Shown here in pieces: positions 40,283 to 51,737 of a stretch of DNA of 57,357 nt. The stretch spans positions 321,893-379,249 of the forward strand of contig MU069600.1 of NCBI GenBank assembly GCA_002284615.2, given 5' to 3'. Origin of the DNA: Dunaliella salina (lineage: Eukaryota > Chlorophyta > Chlorophyceae > Chlamydomonadales > Dunaliellaceae). The number at the start of each line of letters is the position of its first letter. Position 1 is the first letter of the stretch. A program made the position numbers and the translations under genes. The notes below the pieces were generated by a model, which did no database searches, was not told the origin of the DNA, and saw only the letters and a program-made list of their open reading frames with translations.

Positions 40283-43200
40283 ATTGCTCCCTCTCAGAAT
40301 GCATGCCCACATGCATTCACTTCAAAGGAGGCTCAAGACCGCGCAAATACCAGAGATCCGATGGAATGCCAAACATCAATGAAGCTATCCTCAGAGATGT
40401 ATTCATCTTCCACCTCTGAGGAGCCAACCCATTTGACCTTGTATTCGAATTAGGTCTTGTTCCTGTGTGCGGATACAGGGCGATGCTGGACAATTCTTTC
40501 CAGCTCCCAGATTGGAGTGCCATCAGTGTCGTATGCGAGCAGCGGAGTAGAGTACACTGGCTCTTCGCCTTCATGGATGCGGTAAGGTTTGACCTGTGAG
40601 ACATGGAACACATTGTGGCAGCGCTTATGCTCAGGCAGATCCAGTTTTACAGCAACAAGGCCGACCATTTTGATGACAGTGAAAGGACCCATCCATTAAG
40701 GCATTAGTTTCTGACCTCGCCCCTGAAAGAAGTTCCGCGTGCTCAGAAGCACGAGCTGATTCAGATGGCATGAGATCTCTGGGCGGTCCTGATTGTAGTA
40801 GGCCTGTTGCCTGTCCTGTGCGGAGAGACTTCTTGGCACGATTCAGAGTCTCTTGCAGGTCTGCAACAATGTCTGATGCAGTGGGAACGTCTGGCTGTGT
40901 GCGGATGTCTGCCATAGTTCAGGAAGAACGGAGTATTCAAGATTGATGAGTGGAGTAAGTTGTTGCAAGCAAAGGCAGCTGCTGGTAAGTACTGGTCCCA
41001 GTCATCGAGACTGGGTGAAACATATGTGCGGAGGTAGCATTCAAGGACACGGTTTGCCCTCTCTGTTTGGCCATAAGTCTGCGGTTGGTATGCAGTGCTC
41101 AGCGTGACTGAGTTCCCAGCAAACGGAGGTATGTCAGAAAGAACCTACAAATTGCGGACCTCTGAAATTGGTGATGAGAGTCTCAGGCTCCCCATGTTCA
41201 CACACAACATGCTGAAAGGAGATGTGGGCAGTCTCTTCTGCACCCACGCTTGTGGTTGTGGGAACAAAGCGGACAAATTTGGTGGCCAACAATCACGGCA
41301 ATACAGTCAGTCGTACCCACGCAGAGTGGCAGGCAGGCCAGTAACGAAGTCCACCGTGACATGCTGCCATGGACACGCTGGAACAGGCAGTGACTGCAGC
41401 GGACCAGGAGGCTTCTGCATGCGGGATTTGGCCCTCTGGCATGCATCACATTTTGACACAAACGTTGAACTCAGTAGCATCTGCATGCAGAGAGTACCAT
41501 CAGAAATTGCGTGTCACCGGTTCAAAGGTTTTTGCCACGCCTGGATGGCCAGCAAGTGGTGTACTGTGATTGACAAAAAGAATATATATGTTCACGGATT
41601 TAACCGATGATGGGGACCACACACAGCCTTTTCCCCCCCAAGGTTTTTTGTTGAAAAAGCCACTTTGACTTTTCTGATAACTTCTGATTGCATTCTGGTC
41701 CTGAAAGTGTTCATCAAGCTCATAGCCCTGCAGAATGGCTGTGTAGATGGTGTTGCCAGGGTTGCTGAAATTGAACAGAGTTGCTGAGTTCATTGCAGAG
41801 TAGCGGGACAGCGGATCAGCAACATTACCTCTGCCTGGGCGGTACACCCATTTGTAGTTGAAGCGGGAGAAGAAGTTCAGCCATCGTGCCTGTTTACGGG
41901 ATAGCAGTGGCTGAGAGACCAGGTAACCAGCGGGTTGTGGTCTGTAACCAGCGTGATTTCCGGACCCAGATAACAACGCCATTGCAGGAGAGCATCATGC
42001 TGTGCGAGCAGTTCCTGCTCATCAGCAGTGTAGTTCCTCTCGGCAGGAGGAAAATTGCGGCTGTAGTAAGCAACTGGACACCCTTCTTGTACCAAAACAG
42101 CGCCAATGCCGTTGATGGATGCATCAGCAATGACCTCATATGGCAGATCTGGGTCTGGGAGCTTGAGAACAGGTGCAGAGCTGAGTGCACGCTATATGCG
42201 GCGAAAAGCATCCTCTTGTTTCTGAGTCCATTCAAAAGGAACATCTGCAAGGGTCAGGTAAATAAGAGGCGCAGCAATGGCTGCAAACCCCTGCACTAAT
42301 CTGCGGAAATAGTTTGCAAGTCCAATAAAAGAGTGAACCTGCGTGACATCAGACAGAGTTTGCCACTCTTGGACTGCTTTAATTTTCTTTGGGTCATTAC
42401 CGAGACCATGCACAGATACATTGTGACCCAAAAATTCAAGCTCTGGGCGGTTCAGCTCACACTTGGGCAAGTTGGCTTAGAGGTGTTGTTCACGGAGAAT
42501 TTAAGGACCAGCTGCAGATGTTGTTTGTGCTCTTCAGCGGATTTGGAAAGACCAGAATGTGATCAATGTAAATAACAACAAATTTGCCAATGTATGGAGC
42601 AAACATTTTATTTATGGTTGACTGAAAAGTGGCTGGTGCATTTGTCAGACCAAAGCACAGCACTTCAAACTCATGATGCCCGAACGGAGTGCGGAATGCA
42701 GTCTTAGGGACATCTTCAGGTGTAATCTGATCTGGTGGTAACCAGATTGCAGATCAAGGGAAGAGAAAATCTTTGACTTGGACAGTTGGTCAAAAAGGTC
42801 TTCAGCACGCGGAAGTGGATACCTGTTACGGATGGTGACTGCATTGAGGGCTCAGTAATCAATCACCATGCGGAGTGTGCCATCCTTTTTGGACACAAAC
42901 AGAATGGGTGCGCTAAAAGGAGAAGCAGATGAACAGATCCATAGCGCGTAATTACCTTGAATCTCTGGGCATTATTTTGCACTGAACCGTCGCAAAATGA
43001 GAAGCAAAAAATGGATAAACCATTTTCCAAGGAAGGTGCACCAGTTCCACTGCTCCCTTCTGAAGGGCTTTCACTTTGGGCACACACACACTATCAAACC
43101 TGGATCCATTTCTTGTCCATAAGAACGGAAGTTTGCCGCTTGGCTTCTTCTAGCTTCTTCGGACTGAGCCTGTAGATGGGCTTGAAAGGAGGCCTTGCAC

Positions 43201-44330
43201 CAGGCTCAAGCGGAATGGTGTGGCCAACTCCTCTGTCAGGAGGCAGACCAGCAGGAACATCAGAAAACATATCTTTTTATTTATCCAGAATTTCTCTGAG
43301 CTCATTTTCAGGAATGAGGTCTTCTGTGACGGACAACATGTTGGTCATACCTCCTGATTGGTTGGTCTGAGCAGATACTGAATTCATGCTTTGGGGTGGA
43401 TCAGAGGAATTAAATTCTAGATGGATCCATAACAATGCAACATCAGCACCTTCATCAATGCTAGCATTGGCCTCTGCTGCACCAATGACTGTGCTTGCAG
43501 CATGGGCAAAAAGGTTGCTGGCTGCGATCCAGCAGCCTCACTAAAGCTTGGGTATGTTGCACTGGGAACCAGGTGTTACATGCCTTTGGCATTAACTCAA
43601 GCACTTTGGGGTTGTATCGCAGAGCAGCCTATTTGCTGAAAAGAGTGCCCCCAAGAATGAGGTTAAGCTGCAGTCTCACCAATTGCCCCAAAGCTGATTT
43701 TGGCATCCCCTAGCTGCAGCTGAGTGTGGGCTAATCCAAGGATGTGCAGTGAAGAGGAGTTGTCTGCAAGCTTGACAGATTGCATCATACCTGATGGGTG
43801 CATTTGCAGCTTATGCTTGGCAGCAAAGGAGTGGCTGCAGAATGCATGTGCTGCTCCTGAGTCAGCAAGTCATGTGACAGGTGCATACGAGGGCAATAGT
43901 TGACCATGGAACACTTGCGACGAAACCACTTCAGTGTCAAGTGAAGACACCTTTGGCTGAGGCACCTTGCCATCAGAGTACACTGCAACTGCAAATGGCA
44001 GCGGTGCACGGATTCTTGGACTTGTCAGACCCTTTTTAAGAGTCCTTTCACGCTGCATCCCTTCGATTTCCAGCAGAGTGGAAACGATTGAACAAGGGAG
44101 TTACAAAGGTTGCAGCTGTGCTGTGTGGAGCTGATTTTTTGCCTTTGCATATTCCTCAATGATGCTGGCAGTTTGGTTCTGATTTTCAGGAAGACCTGCC
44201 TGCATGCATGTCAAAAAGCCTGCGCTGGGCGCTGGGCGCTGGGCTGCTACTTTGATAAGGTTTAACCCAGTCAGTGCTGAAAGCCTCCAAGGCTTTTGAG
44301 CCAAAAGCCTCACTACCTCAGACCAGGAGA
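40283..44330 (-). mobile_element. Ty3/Gypsy chromovirus, decayed, 5' LTR not found
   Basis: Gene order on the minus strand is a possible gag tail (44310-44100), aspartic protease (about 43870-43690), reverse transcriptase (43250-42480), RNase H (42330-41790), integrase (41600-40700) and chromodomain (40450-40340). After the coding end, a purine tract GAGAGGGAGCAA is directly followed by TGTAACGACACAG (minus strand, around 40283), as expected for a polypurine tract and 3' LTR start. No copy of that LTR is visible upstream, so the 5' end is truncated. The order protease-RT-RNase H-integrase-chromodomain defines chromoviruses. Confidence 0.88.
40340..43875 (-). pseudogene. pol: Gypsy pol polyprotein (protease, RT, RNase H, integrase, chromodomain)
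   Basis: Protease has the active-site motif DSGAAHAFC. RT has [49 protein letters not shown] and a changed catalytic box YIDH (normally YIDD). RNase H shows ADASINGIGAVL, YSRNFPPAERNYTADEQELL and TDHNPL. Integrase shows NHSTPLAGHPGVAKT, an ITNFRGPQF box where Asp is expected, and YQPQTYGQTERANRVLE. The C-terminal part reads HNVFHVSQVKPYR and YKVKWVG. Inactivating lesions: TGA for Arg after MVIDY, a one-base loss at about 42730 and another near 42555, TAG in RRI-x-RALSS (about 42195), TAA codons around 40698 and 40450, and a roughly 150-bp non-matching insert near 42930-43090. Not functional. Confidence 0.88.
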
Positions 44331-45175
44331 GAGAGCAGCACAGATTCCAAGTTCATGAAGGTTTTTGCTCGGTGTCATTGGCAGTTGTGGCTGGAAAAAT
44401 AGTTGATTCGACAGAAGAAGAGGACGCCTACACAGGCCAGAAGCCTCATACATTCTATCCAAGTTAAGGGAAGTTTTCCTTGCCCAGCAAGCTATCAGGG
44501 GCCCACAAAACTTACACTATAGATACGGTTAGCCTAGGTGAGAACCAGATACAGGGCTTATGAGGACCCAGAGGGTTGTTTATGTCGACTATGCTCTTGG
44601 GCTCCCGCACTCTCCTCCTCTAGCTCCACGCATCCAGCAAATGCTCCCTGCATCTGTCCTGGGAGAATGAAGATCCCCATGAACACAAGAGCATGCCTGC
44701 AGTTTCTGGTGTGATGAAGCTTTTGAGCTCCTAAAAGAATGGGAAATATGTTGCATTCTGGTGCTGCTCGTGGTGTAGTGCTGCTGTTCATAGTGGTGCA
44801 TCAACCGTTGTGACACTTCCTGTCCGGGGAGCTCATCCAGGACCTTACACATGCAGGCCATGTCAAACCTTCTTATTTGCTACTTCTTCCTGAAGAAGTA
44901 GCGGAATTTCTACAATTTCCTAGTTCCTGAGAAATAGAAAAAAATGTTGGCAGAGGAACACTCCTTACCGTGTGACACCAATTCAGAAGAAGGGTCAAAG
45001 ATTGTGTCCACCAAAACATTCCACATTGGCTGTTTCCATCCAGACAACCACCAGATGCACAGCTCAGTAGCCCTGATGGCATTATAGTCCTGCTTCCTGA
45101 AGGCAGAGACACAAACATCACCCACATAATATGAATCCCAGAGACATGTACCCACCTCATCGAGAGGAGGATGGG
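44331..45175 (-). other. Unassigned sequence with one exon-like frame
   Basis: On the minus strand, CTGCCTTCAG at about 45105 is followed by an open frame to about 44975 containing YNAIRATELCIWWLSGWKQPMWNVLV, then CACACG|GTAAGG. This looks like an exon with both splice sites and non-random composition. A second open stretch (44861-44720) contains CKVLDELPGQEVSQRLMHH. I do not recognise either. They may be parts of one host gene or of a retroelement gag. Confidence 0.3.
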
Positions 45176-45850
45176 TTTTGCATAACTTTTGGGACTCGAG
45201 AGTCAACCCTTTTAAAAACTAAAAAGCTAAAATCATCACATTGAGAGCTATCTATTAGTATATGCATGGGTCCAATCCAAGAGAGTTGGTGGTTGGAAGG
45301 GGGCTTGACTTTTTGGGCCCCCCGGGGGCCCCCTCCAGAATTTTCCTGGGCCACACCTTTAGGATCTAAACATATCTTCGGAATCCTGAGCTCAAGAACT
45401 GTCGAATGGCACCCACTTTGTGCAAAATGGGTAAAGGGGGGGTGGGTCTGTAAATGAATCAGAGTCAGTGCCACATGCACATGGGTATAGGTCGTAGGGG
45501 GTGAGGAGGCAAACACACAGCAAACAAGTTCAAAGTTCCTGGACATGGCAACCCACAAGATGTTGTAAATTTGTAAAGTCGGAATACCAGTTTGAGGGCT
45601 TGCAAGCCACTTATGGGTGCCTGGCAGGACAGGCATGCATGGACGTCTGCAGCTCGGTTTTTGCCCCTTTTCTCTGTTGCAACTCACTTCCTCAAAGCAT
45701 TGTGTAGGCAGATGAATGGGGATTTCACAGAGGAGCACACTGGTACCCTTATTGTCTAGATTGGGCCACTGCAAGGTGGGTTTGGGGGTGGTGGGTGGGT
45801 CAGAGGGGTCCCACCCAAAAACAACATGGTGTTCAGCACTTTTTTTTCCT
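45175..45850 (-). repeat. Dispersed repeat family R1 copy
   Basis: Complement of 2920-3600: TCCTGAGCTCAAGAACTGTCG, GGGTGGGTCTGT, GCCACTTATGGGTGCCTGGCA and GGTACCCTTATTGTC occur in the expected order. Confidence 0.7.
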
Positions 45851-45869
45851 CCCTCCCGTCATGAGCTAA

Positions 45870-46135
45870 AATTTTGCTCTGACACCAAATCCGAACAAAC
45901 ACTCCACACTGCACAAAATCAGCGCACACCATTTACAGCCTACGCACAAAAAATCTCCGCATCACACACAGCAATAGCAGAGTCACATTGCACACCATAC
46001 TAATTGGAGTTGCTGGATCTATCTTCAATCCCTGCACCATTGATCCCTTCTGTATACTTGGCCTAACAAAAGAAAGAGCCCGGAAAATTGCAAAAGAACT
46101 CCACTATCACGCTGTAAAGTCTAACAAAAATTCAC
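45870..46135 (+). mobile_element. LINE fragment L4: C-terminal end
   Basis: Encodes LHTILIGVAGSIFNP, then ILGLTKERARKIAKELHYHAVKSN. This is the counterpart of HPILLGVGGTI...HAHSVRYAHK in L2, which marks the 3'-terminal coding end of this LINE group. It abuts the inverted R2 copy at 46133. Confidence 0.65.
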
Positions 46136-46390
46136 AACACCAAAAATGCCATCCAATTCAGTAATATAAGCAATGGGGATTTGGGGGAGGGGGCTAAGGG
46201 GTGGGCTGCGTACAGGACAGCAAGGCGTCCAGCTGGATGGCCAGCGACCCGCCGGACCCACGTTAGCTGAGCTGCTCATAGCTAGCCTTCGTTGGTGGGG
46301 CTCACTGTTAGTTTCAGTGCTGACTGTTGGGTCTTTCCTTAATGCACGCTGGTTGTGTCCAGCGCAGACTTCTACTTTTGCTTTTACAAA
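46133..46390 (-). repeat. Dispersed repeat family R2, long copy (inverted)
   Basis: Complement of the units at 27555 and 32540: it begins on the minus strand with GTCTGCGCTGGACACAACCA and GTGCATTAAGGAAAGACCC and ends near GGATGGCATTTTTGGTGTTG. A further partial copy follows at 46490-46580 with a duplicated CTTTAATGCACGCTG. Confidence 0.65.
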
Positions 46391-46969
46391 ATAAGGGCTC
46401 GCATTGGTGTACAGACCATATGACAACTCCACCACGAAGTTCAGTCTGAGTAAAGTATTTGGTGTGACTCACTATTTAAATAGTGCAAATTTGTGCCAAC
46501 GCTGACTGGTCTTTCTTTAATGCACGCTGACTTTAATGCACGCTGGTTGTGCCCAGCATGGACTTCTACTTTTTCACTTTTGAAGTACGGCAGGGAGAGA
46601 AAGGTCATGCTTGATCAAGCAACGAGAGAGCAAGACGATAGCTAGATACCATGCCAGCTCAATGCCATGCCATTTTCCCCGGCCTTGTAAGACAATTTTT
46701 CAGTCGCTCATGTTTATTTAGCTTGCAAGAGAAAGTTGAACCGCGGACTTTCTGGCTGAAGGCTAAATCCCTTTGTTCACTGATAATTGAAGTGATCAAC
46801 CATTATTATATAAAAAATAATTAATACATTTTTATCCATTATTATATAATAATAATTAATACATTAATACATTTTACAAAAAAAGAAATTTCGTATTTAA
46901 AACACCATATGAACTAATAACATCCTGCATAGTCAAAAATTAGGAATGGAGGAGGTCAAATAATGACCT

Positions 46970-48270
46970 TTTTGACACCCCTAGTCAGGAGGGTAGAGTT
47001 CGTGTAACTTTCGGACGGCAACTGTCAATCCTTTTAAAAACTATATATACGGAATCCTGAGATTGAGAGTTATCGATTGGTATACATATGGTTCCAATCG
47101 GAGGAGGCGGGGGGTGGTGGGTGGTTGAGGGGGGTTTTGGCTTTTTGGGACCCCCCCTCTAAAAATTTTCTGGGACACTTATACGAAATTTTAAGACTAT
47201 CATCAGATTCCTGAGCTCGAGAACTGTCGATTGGCACCCTTTTTTGTGCAAATTGGTTAAAATGGTGGGTCTGTGTGGATGACTAAGAGCCAGTGCTATG
47301 CGCGCAAGGGTGTGGGTGGCAGGGGGTGTAAACGCCAAGGTGCAGCAAACCAATCCAAACTTCCAGGATAGAGACAATGTAAGATGCATTATTGCATGGT
47401 GAAGTTAGGAGGGCTGTTTGTGAAGTTGCAAGCCAGTTGTGGGTGCCTGGAAAGGCAGGTATGCATGGGCGTCTCCTGCTCAGTTTTTGCCCCATAACTC
47501 TGCTTCAACTCAACCATTCATTGCGCTGAGCGTGCAGATGGATGCAGATTTAAAAGAGGAGCAGATTGGTACCCTTTTTGTCCAGATTGGGGCACTGGAA
47601 GGGGGGTTTGGGGGGTGGTGGGTGGGTCTGGGGGGTCCCACCCAAGATTTGGGCATGACGTCCACTACTTTTTTTTTACCCTCCTGCCCCCCCTCAAAAT
47701 TTTTTCTGAGCCACTTCTACAGGAATTTAAATATATCGTCGGATTTCTGGGCTCAAGAGCTGTCGATTGGCACCCTTTTGGTGCAAATTGAGTAAAAGGG
47801 TGGGTCTGTGTGCACGGCTGGGAGTCAGTGCGCACTTGCGGCATGCCAAGCGCGCGAGGGTCTAGGCAGCAAGGGGTGTGGAGGCAAACATGCAGCATAT
47901 CAATCCAAACTCCCAGGATGGTGACAATACATGATGTGTTCTTGCTTGCTGGAACCAGGAGGGCAATTTGTGGACTCACATGCCAGTTCTGGGTACCTGA
48001 TAGGGCAGGTATACCGTATGCATACGTTTGCATGGGCGTCCGCTCCTTAGTTTTTGCCCAATAGCTCTGCTGGGACTCAGTATTTCATTACGCTGAGTCT
48101 GCAGGTTGATAGCTATTTGAAAGAGGAGCAGATTGGCACCCTTGTTGTCTGGATTGGGGCACTGGAAGGGTTTTTGGGGGGGGGGGGGTCAGGGGGGTCC
48201 GATCCAAAATTTACACATGCCGTCCTTGAAATTTTTTTTTTCTACCCTCCTGCCCCTAGTGCTGGATTTT
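46970..48270 (-). repeat. Two tandem R1 units (46970-47690 and 47690-48270)
   Basis: Two successive units in the same orientation repeat the order TGAGCT(C)(G/A)AGA, GTCGATTGGCACCC, GGGTGGGTCTGTGTG, CCAATCCAAACT(T/C)CCAGGAT and AGAGGAGCAGATTGG(T/C)ACCC. The spacing between equivalent points is about 540 bp. Confidence 0.75.
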
Positions 48271-48789
48271 TGGGGCGGAGCCCCCCTTCGGGGGCGTAGC
48301 TCCCATATGTTTAAGTCAAGTTTGACTGGTCAGCACTGAAAGAATATTATTTATTGATAAAGCTTTGAGCCATCCAGCCCACCTGAGGTCATAAGAGTGG
48401 TGCCATCTGAAAGCATATTATCTGCTGATTCAGGAGCTGCTGTCTGGTGCTCGGTCAGGTCCTCTTGTCCAGCCGAGGTTGCGTAACTGCACTGAAGCAT
48501 TCCGTCCATACATGAACATTACGTTTATTAACAATTTCAATTAATCGATAATACCTGTAATGCGTTCTGTAATGCATTCGGTAATGCATTCTTGCTGCCT
48601 TGAGTTGGCGATGACGTGGTATACACGACCGTTGCAAGTATTGCGCTGTCATGGAGACATGATGTCGTGTGTAATGGTCAAAGCATGGAGGTAGGGAGCT
48701 GCAACTGCTTAGCACTGTTGGTCAACACGACTCTTTTGTCCTCGCGTGCATGAGCGGGGGGATGCAGGGGCCCCCCCCTGCATGACTCA

Positions 48790-48849
<60 letters not shown>

Positions 48850-48905
48850 ACACACACATACACACACAGTTGTGGAGGAGGAAGGGGGGCTCCGCCCCTT
48901 TTTAT
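48262..48905. repeat. Inverted GC-rich pair around 600 bp, with strong hairpin
   Basis: TTTTTGGGGCGGAGCCCCCC (48262-48287) and its complement at 48885-48902 (GGGGGGCTCCGCCCCTTTTT) bracket about 600 bp. The left arm continues into GCCCCCCTTCGGGGGC, a GC stem capped by CTTCGG, a very stable tetraloop type. A (CA)n array (48794-48868) lies inside. Its nature is unknown. Confidence 0.4.
48794..48868. repeat. (CA)n microsatellite
   Basis: CA run of about 37 units with two TA interruptions. Confidence 0.95.
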
Positions 48906-48934
48906 GTGATTCGGAGGATCACACCTAACTTGTC

Positions 48935-49125
48935 TCTAAGGGAAATGGCTGAAATTCAGTATCTGACCAACCACCGGGTCTTTTCACTCCATTTTTTTTC
49001 AATGATATGTTTTTTGGTACAAGAACCTCACATCACTTTAGTCTAAAGTTTAGATCACCCAATTTGGTGCAGTGGGTGGTCAGGTATGAAGATTTGGTGT
49101 TGAAAACAACTTGAAGGGTTCACGT
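48935..49125 (+). repeat. Dispersed repeat family R3 copy
   Basis: AAGGGAAATGGCTGAAATTC, TTTTCACTCCATTTTTTTTC and CACCCAATTTGGTGCAGT match 19100-19590 and 39030-39280. From 49126 to 49740 a 162-codon open frame (49246-49734) has no recognisable features. Confidence 0.65.
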
Positions 49126-49748
49126 TGCGGCTGATTATTCACGGTCTCCGGGAGTGGGTAAGAAAAAGCTTCAAAGCTTGAGAAAGAGGTTACCGAGCTT
49201 CAATCTACCGAACCACGGAGAATAAGCGCAAGGAGCATCCCAAAAATGCCTGGTTTTGGTCCTCAGATAGCCCCCTCTGGTTTTTTTCTGTGCTCTTGCA
49301 GCTCCATGTGCTGCCTCAGGAAAAAGATTGAACATCTTTTCTCTGGATATCTTGCACAGAGAGTTCCCTCCGATGATTTGGGCTTCTATTTTTTTCAAGC
49401 TCATAGTGAGGACGCCTGTCGTTTCCCTCAAAAATACAGTGATACGCATCGTTTCAGTTCACCTATCATCACTGGAATGCAATTCCAACCAAGAATGCAC
49501 ATTTCACTTGCTCTCCTTACGCTGCGCCCAAACACTTACACCTGGATCTCCCTCCCTAAACACATTGTTGAATTGTGGCTCGTTCCATACTTAACGTCCA
49601 TGCTCTGCAAGTCTTTTCAGGTGTACTCATCCTCATGTGCTCTCTGTCATAAGTTTGCTTCTCTGTTCTATGGTACCCCCCTCTCTTTACTGCATCTTTC
49701 TTCTCAGATGGCTCCTTACTTGCCTACCTTTTAATTCGTACAGTCTTA

Positions 49749-50235
49749 TCATATGCGCTCCTTTTTGAAACCAAACAACAACAAGCTTAAGAATTTCTTC
49801 ACGAACTCCTTTTTTTCAAACAGGCTGGCAGTCAGTCGTTTTGGATGGAGGCCTTCTTCTTCCTGTAATCTTTTATTTATAAACTCGTCGATACTTTTCA
49901 TAGCGCCGGGCAGCCAAACTATCTGGCTGAAGATCATTTTCCCTAATGCGATGTAATGTAATGTATCAGGACAACATTTCAGTTCAGCAAGGTAGACGTC
50001 CTGTCATGAAAAAGGATGTTAAAAGGGTCAAAAGTGGCCTGGGATAGAATGAACAGAGATACATCAGGGCGGCTTTGGTGCCAGGCAAAAGAGCCAGTAC
50101 CATTAGCGAAAGCCTCGTTAGGATGTCTCGTAGAACGTTTTCAGGGACTTCTATGCGCTGATCCAGGAGTCCCTCTCGGTGCCTGCGCTGACTGTTGAGT
50201 CTTTCCTTCATGCAAGCTGGCTCTGTCCAGCATAC
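49749..50235 (-). mobile_element. Retroelement scraps including LINE fragment L5
   Basis: 49937-49749 reads MIFSQIVWLPGAMKSIDEF and HPKRLTASLFEKKEF. The first motif recurs at 27905-27960 (FSQVVWLPGIMK) and the second at 31890-31940, so a short dispersed element is involved. 50200-50000 reads GLLDQRIEVPENVLRDILT, matching the VPENV segment of L1. An R2 end (CTGACTGTTGAGTCTTTCCT) overlaps at 50160-50235. Confidence 0.55.
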
Positions 50236-50257
50236 TGGCAAGTGAACAATACGCATC

Positions 50258-50351
50258 CTCCCAAGAAATAATTAGTTTTAAACATATACGTCACTTAAGC
50301 ACCAGTATTATTTTCAAACATGCGCATATACGCAGTGCAAAATGGCCTTAG

Positions 50352-50431
<80 letters not shown>

Positions 50432-50690
50432 CACACAGTAGATACATGCACACAGTAGATATATGTTTGTGCTTACCCCTTTCCTCCTCGACCTTTGGGT
50501 CCTCTGGCTCTGTTGAGGAAGTAAAATGCTGCTGGACACTGCCAGCTAGCCAAATCATAGCTAAAAATTAATTTACTTTTTTCGCACACATTTGCACTGC
50601 CTCAGATAATTACTTCTTTGCAAGCTGCAATTCTTACGCACGGGCCTAAAAATATGTTTATGCGTAATGCCAGTTCGGTAAACTTATTAC
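50258..50690 (-). repeat. Dispersed repeat family R4 with internal (CA)n tract
   Basis: Complement of 21340-21775, including AATAATTAGTTTTAAAC, ACAGTAGATA(C/T)ATG, GACCTTTGGGTCCTC and AAAAATTAATTTACTTTTTT. The internal CA array (50354-50430) occupies the place of the CG/GT tract in the other copy. Confidence 0.7.
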
Positions 50691-51453
50691 CTTTTTCTAA
50701 TTGTGGCGGTATCCACACCACTAAGGGATGAGCCACACCCGAGGGCTTGCACAAAGAGGCTCAATGTTGGGTTTTGACACTTCGGGACCATTTTGAATGA
50801 AGACCTTCTTCGTCTCTGTAGCCTGTTAAATTGACATTCCATATCAATCATCTGATAAGGAAGGTCTGCTTGATGCAGAGTGATTGAAAGTACATGCTTC
50901 TAGACCGTGTTGACAAAGGCTTATTGTTTTCAGTCGCAACAGCATGAGGATGGTGTCACACGGCACTCAAAACTCAAGAGGACATTTCAAGGAAAATACC
51001 TTGCCCTAACATTGGAGCATGTGGGAATCGCCGTCATCAATCGTCAAGATGAGAAACGAGCCCCAGTGGTCCGAAATAGTGTGGAAAACAGAAGCCATTC
51101 CAGCCTTATACATATTAATTCCTGAGCAGCAATATATGCTCCCTGTATGCATCCCTTGAAGGAGATCCTAGTGCCTGGGAAGCAGCAGCGCCTTGTACTG
51201 CCAAAGTCACCTCAAGTTCAGTTGCAGCAGTGGGCACATGAAAAGAAGACAAGCACGAGCCCAAACCTTGGGCTCCATACCACCAAAAAGGCTGGCGTGC
51301 AAGGCTCTGAGGCTCTGAGCCATTAACTTTGCAGCGAACGCGCCTACAATCACAAGTGCACTTGGTACTTTCCCCACTCAACATAACCCCAAAATCCCCT
51401 CGTTGCACCCATCACTCACACCTTTTGTCCCTGCACACTTTGCAGACGAGGAA

Positions 51454-51700
51454 TCATGATCTCAATGGTGGGCTCACCAAAATGACACCATCTCCGCGCA
51501 CAAATAAAAAGGGCACAGTCCGCTTCTGGGTCTGCAGCAGAGCAAGCAAGGCAATAGCAAGCAGCAATGCATGATTCGTACGGGTGAGGTATCACAGACA
51601 AAGGGTAGCATTGCAAGCAACGCGGAAATTGGCGAAGCCTGTGCATGAGTGAGCACATGCTTGTATACATGCATGTGTGCTTTGGCGTCTGTGAACAGCA

Positions 51701-51737
<37 letters not shown>

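Noticed and set aside
49246..49734. 162-codon plus-strand frame
   Set aside because: No motif, membrane or family signal; repeat-rich surroundings; no supporting splice or neighbour evidence.
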